Below are positions 10,690 to 26,250 of a DNA stretch of 64,000 nucleotides, one piece after another. The notes beneath the pieces were generated by a model, which saw only the letters and a program-made list of their open reading frames with translations, was not told where the DNA came from and did no database searches. The stretch is from Impatiens glandulifera (taxonomy: Eukaryota > Streptophyta > Magnoliopsida > Ericales > Balsaminaceae). The position numbers and the translations under genes are program-made. Position 1 is the first letter of the stretch. Every line of letters starts with the position of its first letter. The stretch covers positions 43,249,382 to 43,313,381 of the forward strand of contig NC_061863.1 in NCBI RefSeq assembly GCF_907164915.1. Reading direction: 5' to 3'.

Positions 10690-11580
10690 TCTCTTATAGA
10701 AGTCTTGTTTGGTTGACAATAGTGTTTATATCTTTGTATTTATTAATATCCCAATGTGCTTTAAATAAAGGTTATGATTACTTCTAAGTACATATATATA
10801 ATATTTTATTGTTTATAATTAGTAAAGAAAATAAAAATAATTGTTGGAGTGTTAAATTTTATTGGTTTAAAAATTCTGAGTTGTCTTACCTAGATGGTTT
10901 CTCTTAATTTTACCCTAAATATTTATTAACTTAATTATTAATTAATTACATAACTAATTAATAACATAATTTTAGATAATTAATTTATATTTTAATATAT
11001 TGAAAATAGTCTTTTTAAACATTATTTATTTTAAATTCTTATATTTTTATCAAATAAAAATTATAAAACATATAAAATATTTAATTATCATTAATTAAAC
11101 TGATAGGCTAAATTTATATCTCAATAGTATATATAATTATATTTTAATAAAAAAAATTATATTATATTAGAATCTATGGTATAAAATGGAATAACTAAAA
11201 GAAGAATATTTAATTACAAAAAAATCTCATCTTTAAAACAAAAAAGATTAGTAATTACAATAATGAAATTAAACATAATAGTTAAAAATTAAATTAAAAT
11301 TTTAATAGTAAAATTTTAAATAACATAAATAAAAATAATAACAAAAATGAATTTATAATGTATATATTAAATAAAATATTATTAAATAATTGTGTAAAAT
11401 ATCATGATTAAAATATTAAATAATAATAATAAAATTTCATAACAATAAATTAAGTTAGAATAAACAATTTAATTAACAAAACTATTCATTTTTTTATACC
11501 ACCAATTCAACACAAAATTATAAAACCAATACAATTTATATTTTCTTATATTCTCAACTAATTTCAACCAAACATTAATG
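10690..11580. mobile_element. Second A+T-rich element related to 8930-10112
   Basis: It begins near gtcttgtttggttgacaata and ends near tttcaaccaaacattaatg. Its right part contains ataccaccaattcaacacaa, a diverged copy of ataccaccaaccaaacacaa at about 9936 in the previous element, followed in both by aaaat-ataaaacca/ata. This indicates two members of one family. Noncoding; ends approximate. Confidence 0.4.
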
Positions 11581-11781
11581 TTACAAAATCCCAAACAGTA
11601 AAAAAAATAAATTTAGACGCGATAAATGATGAACTAATTTTAATTGAAAGAATCAACTTGAGCAAGTTTATCATCTGATTCGTCATTCTTTCTAGATCCT
11701 CTAAAGTATTGCACATGTTTGTGCACTCTCTTTGGTAAATCAATTTGGATCGTCTTTTCAATGAGAATCGAACTTGAGAAT

Positions 11782-12323
11782 TTAATGTTGGAACTTAGGA
11801 TAATAAATCTTTAATGAATAAATAACTTTCTGCAAGATAAAATTGAAAAGTAATGTTATTATATCAATTTATCATAGATATTAACATATTTAAAAGCAAA
11901 TAACACTTACTTTCTCATATTTTGAAAAACTCTTCTTCTTTAAATTTATGTAGGAATTTTCCTCCACACACTCATTTTCTATCGTAATGGTCACAAGAAA
12001 CCGTTTAGGTGTTGGTTGGTTTATTCTTGAAAGGATGATTTCAATCACCTGTTATCATGAAAACAATTAAAGTCAAATACACATAAGAATACTCGTAAAA
12101 TTTAGTATATAGATCTTCGATATTAATATTTTTTTATCTCAAATCAATGTCATGAGGAATTAGAATTGTGTTTTCACGTTACCTTATTTCTTTTCGCATA
12201 AAATTTCAATGTGTTCACAAAACACCAACTAAGACTATTGTCGTCCACCCGAACGATTTCATCAACAACTAATGTCATGTCCTCCTTATGGTTGTCGCCA
12301 AACTTGATGTGTCTGAGTCTCAC
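11782..12323 (-). CDS. Unrecognised small three-exon coding remnant
   Basis: Three open segments join in frame with consensus phase-0 splice sites on the minus strand: 12183 up to about 12323 (MTLVVDEIVRVDDNSLSWCF then VNTLKFYAKRNK), 11911-12048 (VIEIILSRINQPTPKRFLVT then ITIENECVEENSYINLKKKS), and 11782-11829 (KVIYSLKIYYPKFQH, stop). Donors are AAG/gtaac and AAA/gtaag; acceptors are acag and tgcag. Starting from the only in-frame ATG the product would be about 93 aa. A stop immediately upstream of the first segment means that either the start is there or the 5' part is broken or on another exon. I do not recognise the family, and no expression evidence is visible. Confidence 0.35.
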
Positions 12324-12929
12324 TTATCCCACTCTTTCACTGCAAAGTTTTGGATACGGCGGCTAGGTATTAGTAGACTCTATTTATAGAATTTGTATTA
12401 TATTTAGGGTTTCATTTATTTTCATCATAAAAGATAAAAAGAAAAAATAAAGTCCAAAGAAAGCCCGTATGATATATTGGGCCATGTCGTTTGGGCTCTC
12501 GGACTCGGAAAGTTATAACGAAAATGGTTATTAGATTTCGCAACCATCTCATTTGGAGGTAGGAAATCTCAAATTGTACAACAAAAATTTGAGAGCTCAT
12601 TTCAAATTTTAGCCAAATTATCTAATAACTGACATCAACCATGTTTCTTAATTGTCCTTATAATTACTCTTTTGAATTGAATTAACTTATTAAGGGAATT
12701 CATCCTCCCAATTTTACATTTCCAAATTCATATAGTTTTGTTATTTTTTCATTTCTCATCAAATAATTAATCTACAAATATGATAAATTTGTCTCATTGT
12801 AACTGCCAGTAGATTTACATATAAATTAAATGCACTCACAGTTTTTCTCTTTAGCTAATTCTATTGACACATATGTAAGTAAGAATTTTTTTTCCGTCAC
12901 AACTATCCCCTGGGTAAGGAAAATCTATG

Positions 12930-13080
12930 CAACCATACGACAACAAGAAGTGGATATTCTCACTATAAGGTCTTGGGTTCGAGCTCGTCAGGCGGGCGAC
13001 AAGCTCTGCACCTAGTTAAATAATTAAGTGTGTTTGCGAGCTACGTACATACTTAATCCGTTGTCCAATTTTTTTTTCTC
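12930..13080 (+). mobile_element. tRNA-derived SINE, copy 1
   Basis: It contains acaacaagaagtggatattc, a pol III B-box-like ggttcgagctc, the family block cgacaagctctgcacc and aagtgtgtttgcg...acttaatccgttgtcc, ending in a T-rich run. The same blocks occur at 19240-19388, 19396-19550 and 42530-42715. Confidence 0.65.
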
Positions 13081-13245
13081 AAAAAAAAATCTATGAGCCG
13101 TCTAGTCGCCTCCCTCTTAGGGCCCTAAAAAAATATTTTGAAAAATAAGTACCTTATCAAAGTTTGAACATAAGAATCTCTTCAAAACTATTATAATATT
13201 TAACTGACTAAACTACTTATATTATATATAATATAAAATTATTAA

Positions 13246-13537
13246 TATTCCATCTCCAACCTTCCAAAGGTATTATTTTCATTAATTAGTTATAAATTAG
13301 AATGAAACTAAATAATTTATTTTATGGATGTGAGGTTATAATAATATTTATTATCCAGAAAGTATATTTTTTTAAATTGACGACTATAAAAAAAATCATA
13401 AAATGTTACAAAATTTATATTAACTGCATTTAATATAAGTTCAAGACACATAAGGGCTCTAACTATGTTTGTGATTGCACCTATTAAGGCTACTAAAAGA
13501 ATTATTGAAATAAGTTCAAATGGAAGAAAAAAATCTC
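13246..13537 (-). pseudogene. Plastid-derived ndhG-ndhE fragment, copy C
   Basis: It matches 5770-6060 nearly base for base: the end of copy A (attccatctccaacc...), the 90-bp linker (agaatgaaactaaataattt...) and the start of copy B with the same ndhG-ndhE junction. It stops inside ndhG at the Phe-Phe-Leu-Pro region, right where the agaaaaaaatc string joins a different repeat. Because it spans the linker between A and B, C must be a later copy of the already duplicated A-B locus about 7.4 kb away. Confidence 0.85.
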
Positions 13538-14450
13538 TTGATTTCAAATCCTTGTCTTCTTTCGCTTCCCATTTTTCTTGCTGGCATTTGAAATCCCCTT
13601 TTTATATATATATATATATATGAATGAATGAAGATCATTTTGGAGAGAGCTTGATTATAAAATATCTTATTAGACTGTGTTATGAAATAATAAAAATAAA
13701 TAATTAAATAAAAAATAATAATTTTTAATTTTTAATTTTTTTTCTAAGTTCACATAGACAAAGAATCTTCGACTTTCTCTTGATTTCAAATCCTTGTCTT
13801 CCATTTTTCTTGCGGGTATTTGAAATCCTCTTTACAGATTTTCCTATACATAGCCATCACGTTATGTAATTAATATATATGATAACTGAAACTCTTATTA
13901 TTCTTGCAGTTTTTTATAATTAATATATACAATATTTTAGATGAGAATTATTAGGTTTACTATTAAAATAATTAATAAAAAATATTAATATATATATATA
14001 TAAAAGTATATTTATAAAAAAGTAACCGACGTATAATAATTAATGATGAAATTTTGTTAAGAATTAATGAAAATATATATATATATATGAAAATATATAT
14101 ATATATAAAAGAAAGAGAAAATACATATGATGATAAAAATCATTTTGGAGAGAGCTTGATGTACATCTCCAACATTTATATACATATAATTAAAATATTA
14201 ATATTATTTATTAAAATATAATTTTACTTATAATTTATTATAAAATATCTTATTAGACTGTGTTATGAAATAATATAAATAAATAATTTAATAAAAAATA
14301 ATAATTTAATTTTTTTTCTAAATTTACGGAGGCAAAGAATTTTTGGTTTTCTCTTGATTTCAAATCCATGTCTTCTTTCGCTTCCCATTTTTCTTGTGAG
14401 CATTTGAAATTCTCTTTACAGATTTTCCTATACATAGCCATCACGTTATA
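13538..14450. repeat. Cluster of dispersed duplicated blocks
   Basis: Block X (tcttgatttcaaatccttgt...catttttcttg...atttgaaat) occurs at 13539-13600, 13776-13866 and 14350-14447; the last two share a longer tail (ctttacagattttcctatac, then atagccatcacgtta). Block Y (atcattttggagagagcttg, then ttattagactgtgttatgaa) occurs at 13634-13730 and 14139-14330, with a diverged trace at 15846-15880. No protein is encoded; an older repeat family rearranged by local duplication. Confidence 0.7.
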
Positions 14451-14869
14451 ATCTTAAAACAGTAGGTATCTAGCGAGAAGAATAAATAGGATAACACCGC
14501 ATGACCAAATAATAAATGATGATAGAATTAACAACCTGCTATGATTAAATTCAGACTAAATCACATTATTATTAATATAATATGAATATATTAAATAGGA
14601 TAATCAAGACAAATAGTATACAATAATGAGAATAATAAATAAATTAATTAAACAAATATTATAAAATAATGTGAATAATAAATTAATTAATTAAATGTTA
14701 TAATAAATAATAATAATATTTCAAAAAAAATTGGAAAATAGTAAAAAATATTAGGCTAAGAATATAGAGATTATATGCATTTAATTTTTTATTTTATTTT
14801 ATTAATTAGTCATAAAATTTAATCATTACTCATACTTTGACCCTATCGGATTCAAAAGAAGATCGATAA

Positions 14870-15256
14870 ATGCGTAGGATGTTATTGCAGCTGCCTGAAA
14901 CGATCGGATTCAAAATAAGATCGATGAAATGTGTATGACGTTGTTGCAGGTGCCTGAAACGATCAAATTCCTAATAAAAATTTCAAAATAGTGAACAACA
15001 GATTGTTGAAACATAACCTAATACAAATTCAATTATTGAAAATATTATATTGATAGAGAAATTGAGAAGATTACGAGTCGATACAGAGATAACACGCTTG
15101 GAGACCGATGATGTTGTTGTAGCTGCCTGAAAAGATCAAATTCCTTGAAAAAAATGCAAAACAGTGAACAACGAATTGTTAAAACATAACATAATGCAAA
15201 TTCAATTATTGAAAGCATGATATTGATAGAGAAATTGAGAATATTATGAGTCGATA
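14870..15256. repeat. Tandem duplication around a gctgcctgaaacgatc motif
   Basis: The unit starting agctgcctgaaacgatc..., followed by cagtgaacaac, ttgttgaaacataac, caattattgaaa and gatagagaaattgaga, occurs at about 14949-15082 and 15120-15245. A shorter partial copy lies upstream at 14885-14945 (ttcaaaagaagatcgata / ttcaaaataagatcgatg). Noncoding. Confidence 0.7.
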
Positions 15257-18345
<3,089 letters not shown>

Positions 18346-18482
18346 ACTTGGTCTAGCGGTTAAAGTATTCACATTTCATACCTACGAACTAGAATTCGAA
18401 TTTTTTTAAAATAATTATTATATGTGAGTGTGAATTTGATTTGAATAATAACATATAATAGTGGGAAAGGAAGCAGAAGCGA

Positions 18483-18600
18483 GATTGTCAGCTTGAGTAA
18501 ACAAACATTGGTGAAATAACCTAAGGGTTCATCCACGGAGAGATTGTCGGCTTAAATAATATAAACACTGGTGAAAATCCTTAAAGTTCGTCAACGAATG
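18483..18600. repeat. 58-bp imperfect tandem duplication
   Basis: agattgtcagcttgagtaaa...cattggtgaaataacctaagggttcatccacgg is followed at once by agattgtcggcttaaataat...cactggtgaaaatccttaaagttcgtcaacg. A third trace (atatcagcttgagtaacgca) lies at 18660. Confidence 0.75.
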
Positions 18601-19239
18601 GTGAGTTAGGGCCTAAGATCACGATAAAAGGTGTAATGGAATGGTTAGGCCATGAAAGGAATATCAGCTTGAGTAACGCAAACAAATTGCAAAATATTTA
18701 AACTAAAAAATAAAAAAAATGTAAAACAAATTAAAAAAATATTTAAATTAAAAAATTAAAAATATATTTAAATAAATATGTTAAGTTTTAAATTATTAAT
18801 AAATATTTTTAAAATTTATTTATTATTATAAAATATAAAATAAGACCAAAGAATATTTTTTTATTATCACATATTTTTTTTATTTAACTATTTATATATA
18901 CATATTAATTTTAAATATATTTTTTAATATTTATACAATTATCTTTTATAATAATTTTTTATTATTAGAAAAATAAGAAATTGTATACTTGAAAGAATAA
19001 TAATTAGTAATATTAGACCGGACTAGAGTTTTATATAATTTGATCAAAATTTAATGTTTAAAGATTTATTTTATCAAAATTAATTTTATTTTCACCAAAT
19101 GAATGTTGTCAATTTATATGATTGGTTTGTGTTAATTAGATATAAAAACAGATCTAAGAATCTGAGTCGTGGTGGGCTTGAAATAATTTTAGGTAGACTT
19201 TAAAAAATAACAAAACAAGTTTAAATAAAAACAAGTGTA

Positions 19240-19388
19240 TAAATGGTTAAGTTTGTTTGCGACAATAAGAGGTGGATACTAACCCTAAGTTCTTAGGTTC
19301 GAGCCCGTCAGACGACAAGTTCTGCGCATGGTTAATGGTTAAGTGTGTTTGCGGGGACATACTTAATTTATTGTCCTATTTTTTTATC
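19240..19388 (+). mobile_element. tRNA-derived SINE, copy 2
   Basis: gcgacaataagaggtggata, B-box ggttcgagcccgtc, gacgacaagttctgcgc, then aagtgtgtttgcg and acatacttaatttattgtcc with a T-rich end. Adjacent to and in the same orientation as copy 3. Confidence 0.7.
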
Positions 19389-19395
19389 CCCTCTT

Positions 19396-19550
19396 TTAGC
19401 TTAGCGGCAACAAGAGGTGGATATTCCTAGCCTCCTTGAGATCATGGGTTCGAGTCCGTCAGACGACAAGTTCTGTATTTGATTAAATGGTTAAGTGTGT
19501 TTCCAGACTCCATATGAGAAGCGGAACCCAGCGTTCTAAAAAAACAAATG
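19396..19550 (+). mobile_element. tRNA-derived SINE, copy 3
   Basis: Best-preserved promoter of the family: A-box tagcttagcgg at about 19399 and B-box ggttcgagtcc about 45 bp downstream, matching tRNA-type pol III internal promoters. The 3' part reads catatgagaagcggaaccca then gcgttctaaaaaaac, a tail shared with copy 4. The tail starts after a run of aagtgtgtttcc. Confidence 0.75.
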
Positions 19551-20168
19551 GATAAAGGTTAGTTTTATCATATTTTTTAATAATTAAATAAAAAAATATT
19601 AAATTAAGTTAAACCAATTTAAAAAATCAAGAGATAAAGTCACATCTTATCATTAAAAAAAAAACAAATTCTTGATTTTTTATATCATTTTTTGCTGTGA
19701 CTACATAATAGTTTTATAATAAAAAATTGGAAGTTAACATTTAATTGTAAAGTTAGGTGTGGACTTATAATACTTTGTGCAATTTTTTTACCTAGTCGTA
19801 ATCAAGGAAGATCCATATGTTTTAGAGAATTTAATCCATTTGGCTTGTTGTGCATGGATTGGAAGTGGGAATTTGTTAACATGTCTCTAACCTTAATTCT
19901 TTCATCTTTCAAATTATTTGTTGAGTTATTCATCCTCATAAAGTTGCAAAAATTAAGTTTTGGATCATTGAATAAAGGAGGAATAAAATAGGAAAATATA
20001 TACAACTTATATAAGATAAATGTGAAAAAAAGAGAGAGTTCACCAAAAAGACAAATTGTAACAACATAATACAATTAAGGAGCCAAAGTTTAGATAAATA
20101 GAGAAGTTTGTAACACATGATACACAATTAAACCTAACTAAAATCTCAAAATGAATTGAAATTGGAAC

Positions 20169-23100
20169 TTAAAATACTTCCATCCTTTGTGGAAGAGGGG
20201 TCTTAATCACATGAAGAATTTGGACAACTTCCTCCATGGAAGGCCTACTAGAAGGTATTTGTGATGCACAAACTAGAGCCAACTTCAGCACAGGCAACAC
20301 CTCTTGTACCGGATACTCATCCATGGTCTCGTCCACGCATTCCAATAAGTTGCCTCTTTCCAACATCGCCTTCACACGCTCCGTTAAGATCACAACATTG
20401 TCCTCCCCATACTCCATTGGTCGTCGCCCGGTCACCACCTCCAGCATGGTTACCCCAAAACTGTAAACGTCGCACTTCTCATTAACTCTAAGGCTCTTGC
20501 ATGCCATCTCCGGGGCGTTGTATCCCGACGTGCATTGGAACCGATTGTCGGCTGCATGTTTGTCGGGCTTGTTTAGGAGCCTCGCGAGTCCAAAATCAGA
20601 TATCTTTGGATTCATATACATGTCTAGTAAAATGTTTGTTGGTTTCACATTGTAGTGAATGATGGGAGGGCGGAAAGAGTGATGCAAGTGGGCGAGACCC
20701 CTCCCAACCCCTATCATGATATTGAATCGATCCCTCCATTGTAATGGCGGGACGACCCTGTCATGAAGGGCTCCCTGTAAAGTTCCGTTTGGAATGAAGT
20801 CTGAAACTAGAAGTTGCAACTCCGGGGTCCAGTAGTAGCCTCTTAGTGTAACTAAATTCGGGTGCTTGGCCTTTGCGAGTACTCGAACGTGGCGATCAAA
20901 TTCTTCTTGGTACGGTGTAATGTCTGATGGGATGAGTTTTTTTATCGCGACTAATTCTTCCCCGGAGGAACCAAACGTTGCCTTGTAAACGCTCCCGAAT
21001 ATCCCACTTCCAATTTCTGCCGACTTGTTGATAAAGCTATTGTCTTTGGGCAAAAAACCTTGGCCTGAAGATTTAGAGTTCAAGAGTACAAGTTTCCCTG
21101 TTGCAGGCAATGGGCTGCCGGAATGAAATGTGGAGCTGCCGGAGGAACATGAGCCTTCCAAAGCATTGCCAACAAACGACATCCTCCGCCTTGCCGACAC
21201 ATTCAGAAGTGTCACGACAAAAACCCCGAGGAAGATTAGTAATGAAGCCGAGATGGCTAGAATGGCGGAAACACTGAAGAACCTGCGACGGTGATATGAA
21301 GAACTCCGGAAGCTATCTCCTCTGTTCTTGTGACCGGAGTGGTCGCCGGGACCGTAGGCGTATGGGTCAAGAACTAAAGGCTTTGGAACGTTCATTATAC
21401 ATGTGCCTTTTAACAGAGGAGAACAAATACCCATGTTTCCTTCAAGTGCGGATTGGTCTAGGTTTTGGAAAACGTTGCCGAAAGGGAGACGGCCGACGAG
21501 GAGGTTGTAGGAGATGTTGACAGCGAGGAGGTTTTCTAGTTTTCCGAGCTCCTGTGGGATTTCACCGGCGAGTTTGTTGAATTCCAGCTTGAGAATCTTG
21601 AGTTTGGTAAGATTTCCCATTGATTTCGGGACGGGACCGGTCAAGTTGTTGTGTGACAGAGTCCTGACAAAAGAAAAAGACATTAATATTGATCATATGA
21701 AAAGTGATTGATTGGGTTACTTACAGGAGAGAAAGGGAAGAACAATTATTGCCAATCTCTTGAGGAATTGGTCCAGTTAATGAATTCCCATCCAATTGAA
21801 GAACCTGCAAGCTGCCGGAATCACAAATGTCATCCGGGATGGACCCATAAAAGGCATTGTTCCTCAGATCCAACACAATTAGATTCTGAAAAAATCCAAG
21901 CTCCGGCGGGATTCTCGACCGAAGTTCACCGTTCCATGATAGATTCAAGTAATTCAGCTTTGAGAAAAGCCCAATTTCCGCCGGAATATTCCCCGACAGA
22001 TTATTCCTCGATAGATCCAATCGCTGGAGAGACTCTATCAGTTTGCTGGAACCAGGCGCCGGTATTTGCCCGGATAATTGATTGCCTGAAAAATCGATTT
22101 CATTCAAACCCAGATTAAATAAACCTTCTGGTATACTTCCATTTAAGAGATTGTCTCTCAATTTCAGCACCGTTAATTGGTTGGAGTTCATCAATGAGAT
22201 TGGAATACCGCCGGAGATTTTGTTACTGGATATACCCAAATAAGATAACTGCTTCATTTCACCGATTGTCAGCGGGAGAACTCCGGTGAAGCCATTGTTA
22301 GATAAATCCAAGTATTGAAGATTCCCAAAGTTGCTAATCCATTGAGGGAACTCACCTGTCAACATATTGTTTGATAGAGAGAAGAAATTCAACGACCCAG
22401 TTAGCCTCCCGATTGATTCAGACGGAGCTCCGGTGAGAAAATTATAACTCAAATCCAGTCCGGTTAGATGGGAACATAATCCAATATCGGCAGGAATGGT
22501 GCCGGAGAATCGATTCTTTTGAAGACGGAACTCCTTCAGGTATTGAACAGAGGATAACCCAACAGGGATTTCACCAGATAAATCATTTTCAGAAAGATCT
22601 AATAATCTAAGCCTGGAAAGTGACCAAATCCCACCAACAAATTCTGGGTTACCGGAGAAATGATTCCGGGAGAGATTAAGACTGTTTAGCGTTGTACATT
22701 CCTTGATACTACCTGGAATCGGGCCTTCAAAAGTATTGGCAGCTAATGAAAGAAACAAAAGGGATGAACATGAGTTATGGAAGAAATCATTGGGAATTGG
22801 ACCAGAGAATGAATTATGAGACAGGTCGAGAAATTGAAGAGAGTTCATGTTTGATAAGAAGGAATCAGGGATAACGCCGGAGAACCCATTGTTGCTGAGA
22901 TCAAGGCTGACTAAACTGGCGGGAAGTATACCGGAAATGGTGCCGGTGAAATTGTTGGAGGAGAGAGTTAGCACCTTGAGTGATTGAAGATTGAGGAGGC
23001 CTCGACCAATTTTGCCGGAGAAGCCGAGGCCGTGGAGAGTTATGTCGGTGACTTTTCCGGTGGATGGGTTGCATTTGATGAATTGCCATGAACAGGGAGT

Positions 23101-23256
23101 GGAATCGTCTTCGTTCCATGATTGGAGAAGGGATTGAGGATCTTGGAGGTCGGATTTGAAGACGATGAGACCCAAAATATCGTCATTTAGATCGACGGCG
23201 GCGGCGGCGGAAGATAGTAGTGAAATGAGGGAGAAGATGAAGAAAGAATTACGCAT
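20169..23256 (-). CDS. LRR receptor-like pseudokinase (At3g28040-like)
   Basis: Two exons, 21725-23256 and 20169-21663, joined by a 61-bp GT-AG intron (CT/gtaagt ... tcag/G), give 1008 aa. Order: signal peptide (MRNSFFIFSLISLLSSAAAA), LRR N-terminal cap (CSWQFIKC), about twenty extracellular LRRs of the L..LDLS.N..SG.IP type, a transmembrane helix near 639-664 after a basic RRR, then a kinase domain. The glycine loop (EIGSGIFGSVYKA, about 727) and VAIKK lysine (752) are present. The catalytic loop reads HYNVKPTN (847) instead of HRDLKPxN, so the catalytic Asp is lost, while DFG (867) and APE (894) remain. The Arabidopsis At3g28040 protein, 1016 aa, is annotated as probably inactive for the same reason. 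Likely a plasma-membrane signalling scaffold or co-receptor; ligand unknown. A TATC microsatellite lies just upstream (about 23319). Confidence 0.95.
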
Positions 23257-23318
23257 TATTAATAATATTATTGTTATTGTTGTATCTCGATTCTGTGTTA
23301 CTACTAGTTATTGGATAA

Positions 23319-23338
23319 TCTATCTATCTATCTATCTT
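23319..23338. repeat. (TATC)n microsatellite
   Basis: Five consecutive tatc units about 65 bp upstream of the receptor-kinase start codon. Confidence 0.85.
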
Positions 23339-23399
23339 GATGAAATGAATGAATCTAAATGAGGAAAAGATGGGTTTCAAATACAGTCAAGAAACTTGA

Positions 23400-26250
23400 G
23401 TAAAAATGGTCCCCAATTGACACATACTATGATCACGAGAGCCACTTGAAATAATATGTTTTTTTTTTTTACTAAATTTTACTATTATTTTTTCTTGGTA
23501 AAATTATTAAGTAAGTCCATGTTTGATTTAGGTTATTTTAATAACTCAAATAAAATATAAGATGATTTTACTTTTTTTAAATACATCGCATTATTTAATT
23601 TATTAATCAAAATATTAAAATACTCTTTATATTAAACATTTATTTTTTATTTTATTTATATATATATCAATATCTTATTTTTTATCAAAAATAATTACCA
23701 CCTACTCAAATTCAACAACAATTATTATTTTTTCTCCTTCTAATTTTTTCAAATAATTTCAATCCAACAAACTCAAGACACAAGAAAACAAGTAATTTGT
23801 TAAGCTCTCAGGGCTTGGTTGATCTTTGATTATTAGGATAAAATCAAGTTTTTATCTCAAAACTAACAATCATATTATTTTTCTAATGAATTATTTTATC
23901 AATTTAAATATTAAAATTACTTTATACTTAAATATGTTATTTAATATTAATAAAAGATATATTTGATTGGGGTATTTTGATCATAATAATTCAAATTTTG
24001 ATTTTTCTTTTAATTACATCAATCATTGGTTTTTTTAGAAAACTTCAAACAAAACCCAAAAACTCATTTCATCAAATGAGCCTTTAGAACTTGTTTGGTT
24101 AGATGTTATTTTAAAAAATATTGATTGGAAAATATTGAGAATGTGAGTTTTTTTTAAAAAACACTTAAAATTTATTAATATATAATGATACAATAAATTT
24201 ATTTATTTTAAATAAAGATATTATAGTATTTTTATTAATGAATTGAGTGATATGATTGATGAGAGAATATATGAAATTATTAAAAATATATATATATATT
24301 CTAACATAAACCCCATAGTCATGACAACAATTTCATGTGAATCGAACCCGTAATTTTTTAATATAAGAAATCACTTTTGTCATTTAAGTTACGTGTGTGG
24401 GTTGGTTGTATTTGACTTTAAAAATAAAATAAACTTATCAAACTATAAATTTTGTGAGGCATATTTGTGTATTATCTTGTTAAATTAATTTATAGAATAA
24501 TTTATGTGAAGCATATTAATGTATTATGGTGTTTAGCTTACTTTATAGAATAATTTTTTATTTTATTAAGTAGTTTCTATAAAAACAAATTGTGAAATGA
24601 ATGAAACTTAGCTAATAATTTTGAGCATTTATCAGAATTTTGTAGGAGACTATTAGGGGGTGCTATAGGGTAGTTGGGTAAGAAAAATGTTGATTTATGG
24701 AATTTGAGGATAATTGATTAGTTGAATGACAACAACAATAAAAAAATAAAAATAAATAAAAGACTGAAAATTATCCCCATTTTATGTTGGATGATGGATC
24801 ACATGTAAAATAAAAAGACAAACTATCATTTTTAAAAACTAAATAGTGATAAGAAAGTGATCAAATTAAAATAAATAGTTTAACCTCATTTTGATATTTG
24901 TTTTTAAGGGACTAATATTTCAAATTGTTAGTTATTTTTTCTTCTAAAATTAGAATTTATTCTTTGAAATAACATATCAAAAGTTATGAACTCATTTTAA
25001 CTTGAAATATTTTTATTGAAATTAAATATGTTTTAAATAAGACTATTTTCAGTTAAACTAGCATCATAATATTATTCATATGCTCTCAAATTTACTATAT
25101 AATATTTAGGGGGAATCTGTACTAATTAACTCAAACTTAAGTACAATTTATTTCAATAATAAACAAACTTCAAATCTCAAAATATCAAGTTTAAAGCTCC
25201 AAATTTAAGATCTAAATAATAATTTATAATGTTTTAAGCTGGGTTAATTTTTGGTGTGGCCCGTGACCATTTTTATTTCCTGTTTTTTTATTGCTCTAGG
25301 GCATTGGTGCTCTAAATTTTGTAGGTGTGAGAGTGGAATTGTTGTGCTCTCAAATCAAATATAAAAAAATAAATTATAAATAACATTCTTAAACTTTAAT
25401 ATGATTTAAACTTCAAACTTTAAAGAACCAAGAGCTCAAGGTCTATTTCTTTTTTTTCTTTTTTCTTTTTTTTCTTTTTTTTTGTTTTTGTTAAAAAATT
25501 CAAGCAAAATTAAACATTATTTTAATTTTCTCTCGTCTATCACATCACTCATTTTATTAATTAAAATATTAAAATATCTTTTATTTTAAATTTTTATTTT
25601 TTTTATATATCAGTACCTTAAAATATTTTTACAAAAAATAATCATCACACCTCTTTAAAATTATCAATATCGTTATTTTTATCCACTAACTTATTTAAAT
25701 AACTCTAATTCGAACCGCCTAAGACAATGGAAATAGAATGGAAAATGGAAAATGGAAATGAATACAATGTTTGGAAGTTAGTGTAAGATTGATTATCTAC
25801 ATTAATTTGCTGGACAAGGATAATTCGATGGATTATTGGACATTATTTAAAAAACTCGAAATTTAATTTTTATTTAAAATATTTTTAAATTAAAATAAAA
25901 GTAATAATGATGAGATTATACTAACTTTTTACATTAAAAAACTATATTTTTATTTATTATTTTCGTGTTGTAAGAAAAAAATATTATTAAATTTGATGAG
26001 TGAATTGTGTGAGGTTATATTTTTTAATGATTGAGTTATTATTAAAAAAAGAATTAAAAAATTAAAATTTTCAAATTGTAAATATTTATCTATCAAATAA
26101 TTCATTTTAACAATTAAAATATTAATTTTTTTTATAAATTTTAAATATAATAATATTATAATAATTGAACCAAATATAACTTTATTATTTTTATTATTAT
26201 TTTTTTTAATAAAAAATTACTAAAAAATCTTCACATAACCAACATCGAAC
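23400..26250. other. A+T-rich intergenic DNA
   Basis: No coding region or RNA gene recognised. A pyrimidine-rich stretch (tttcttttttttctttttt...) lies at about 25446-25490. Confidence 0.5.

Noticed and set aside
21708..22118. 136-codon frame opposite the receptor kinase
   Set aside because: Antisense shadow of the LRR exon; composition and position explained by the real gene.
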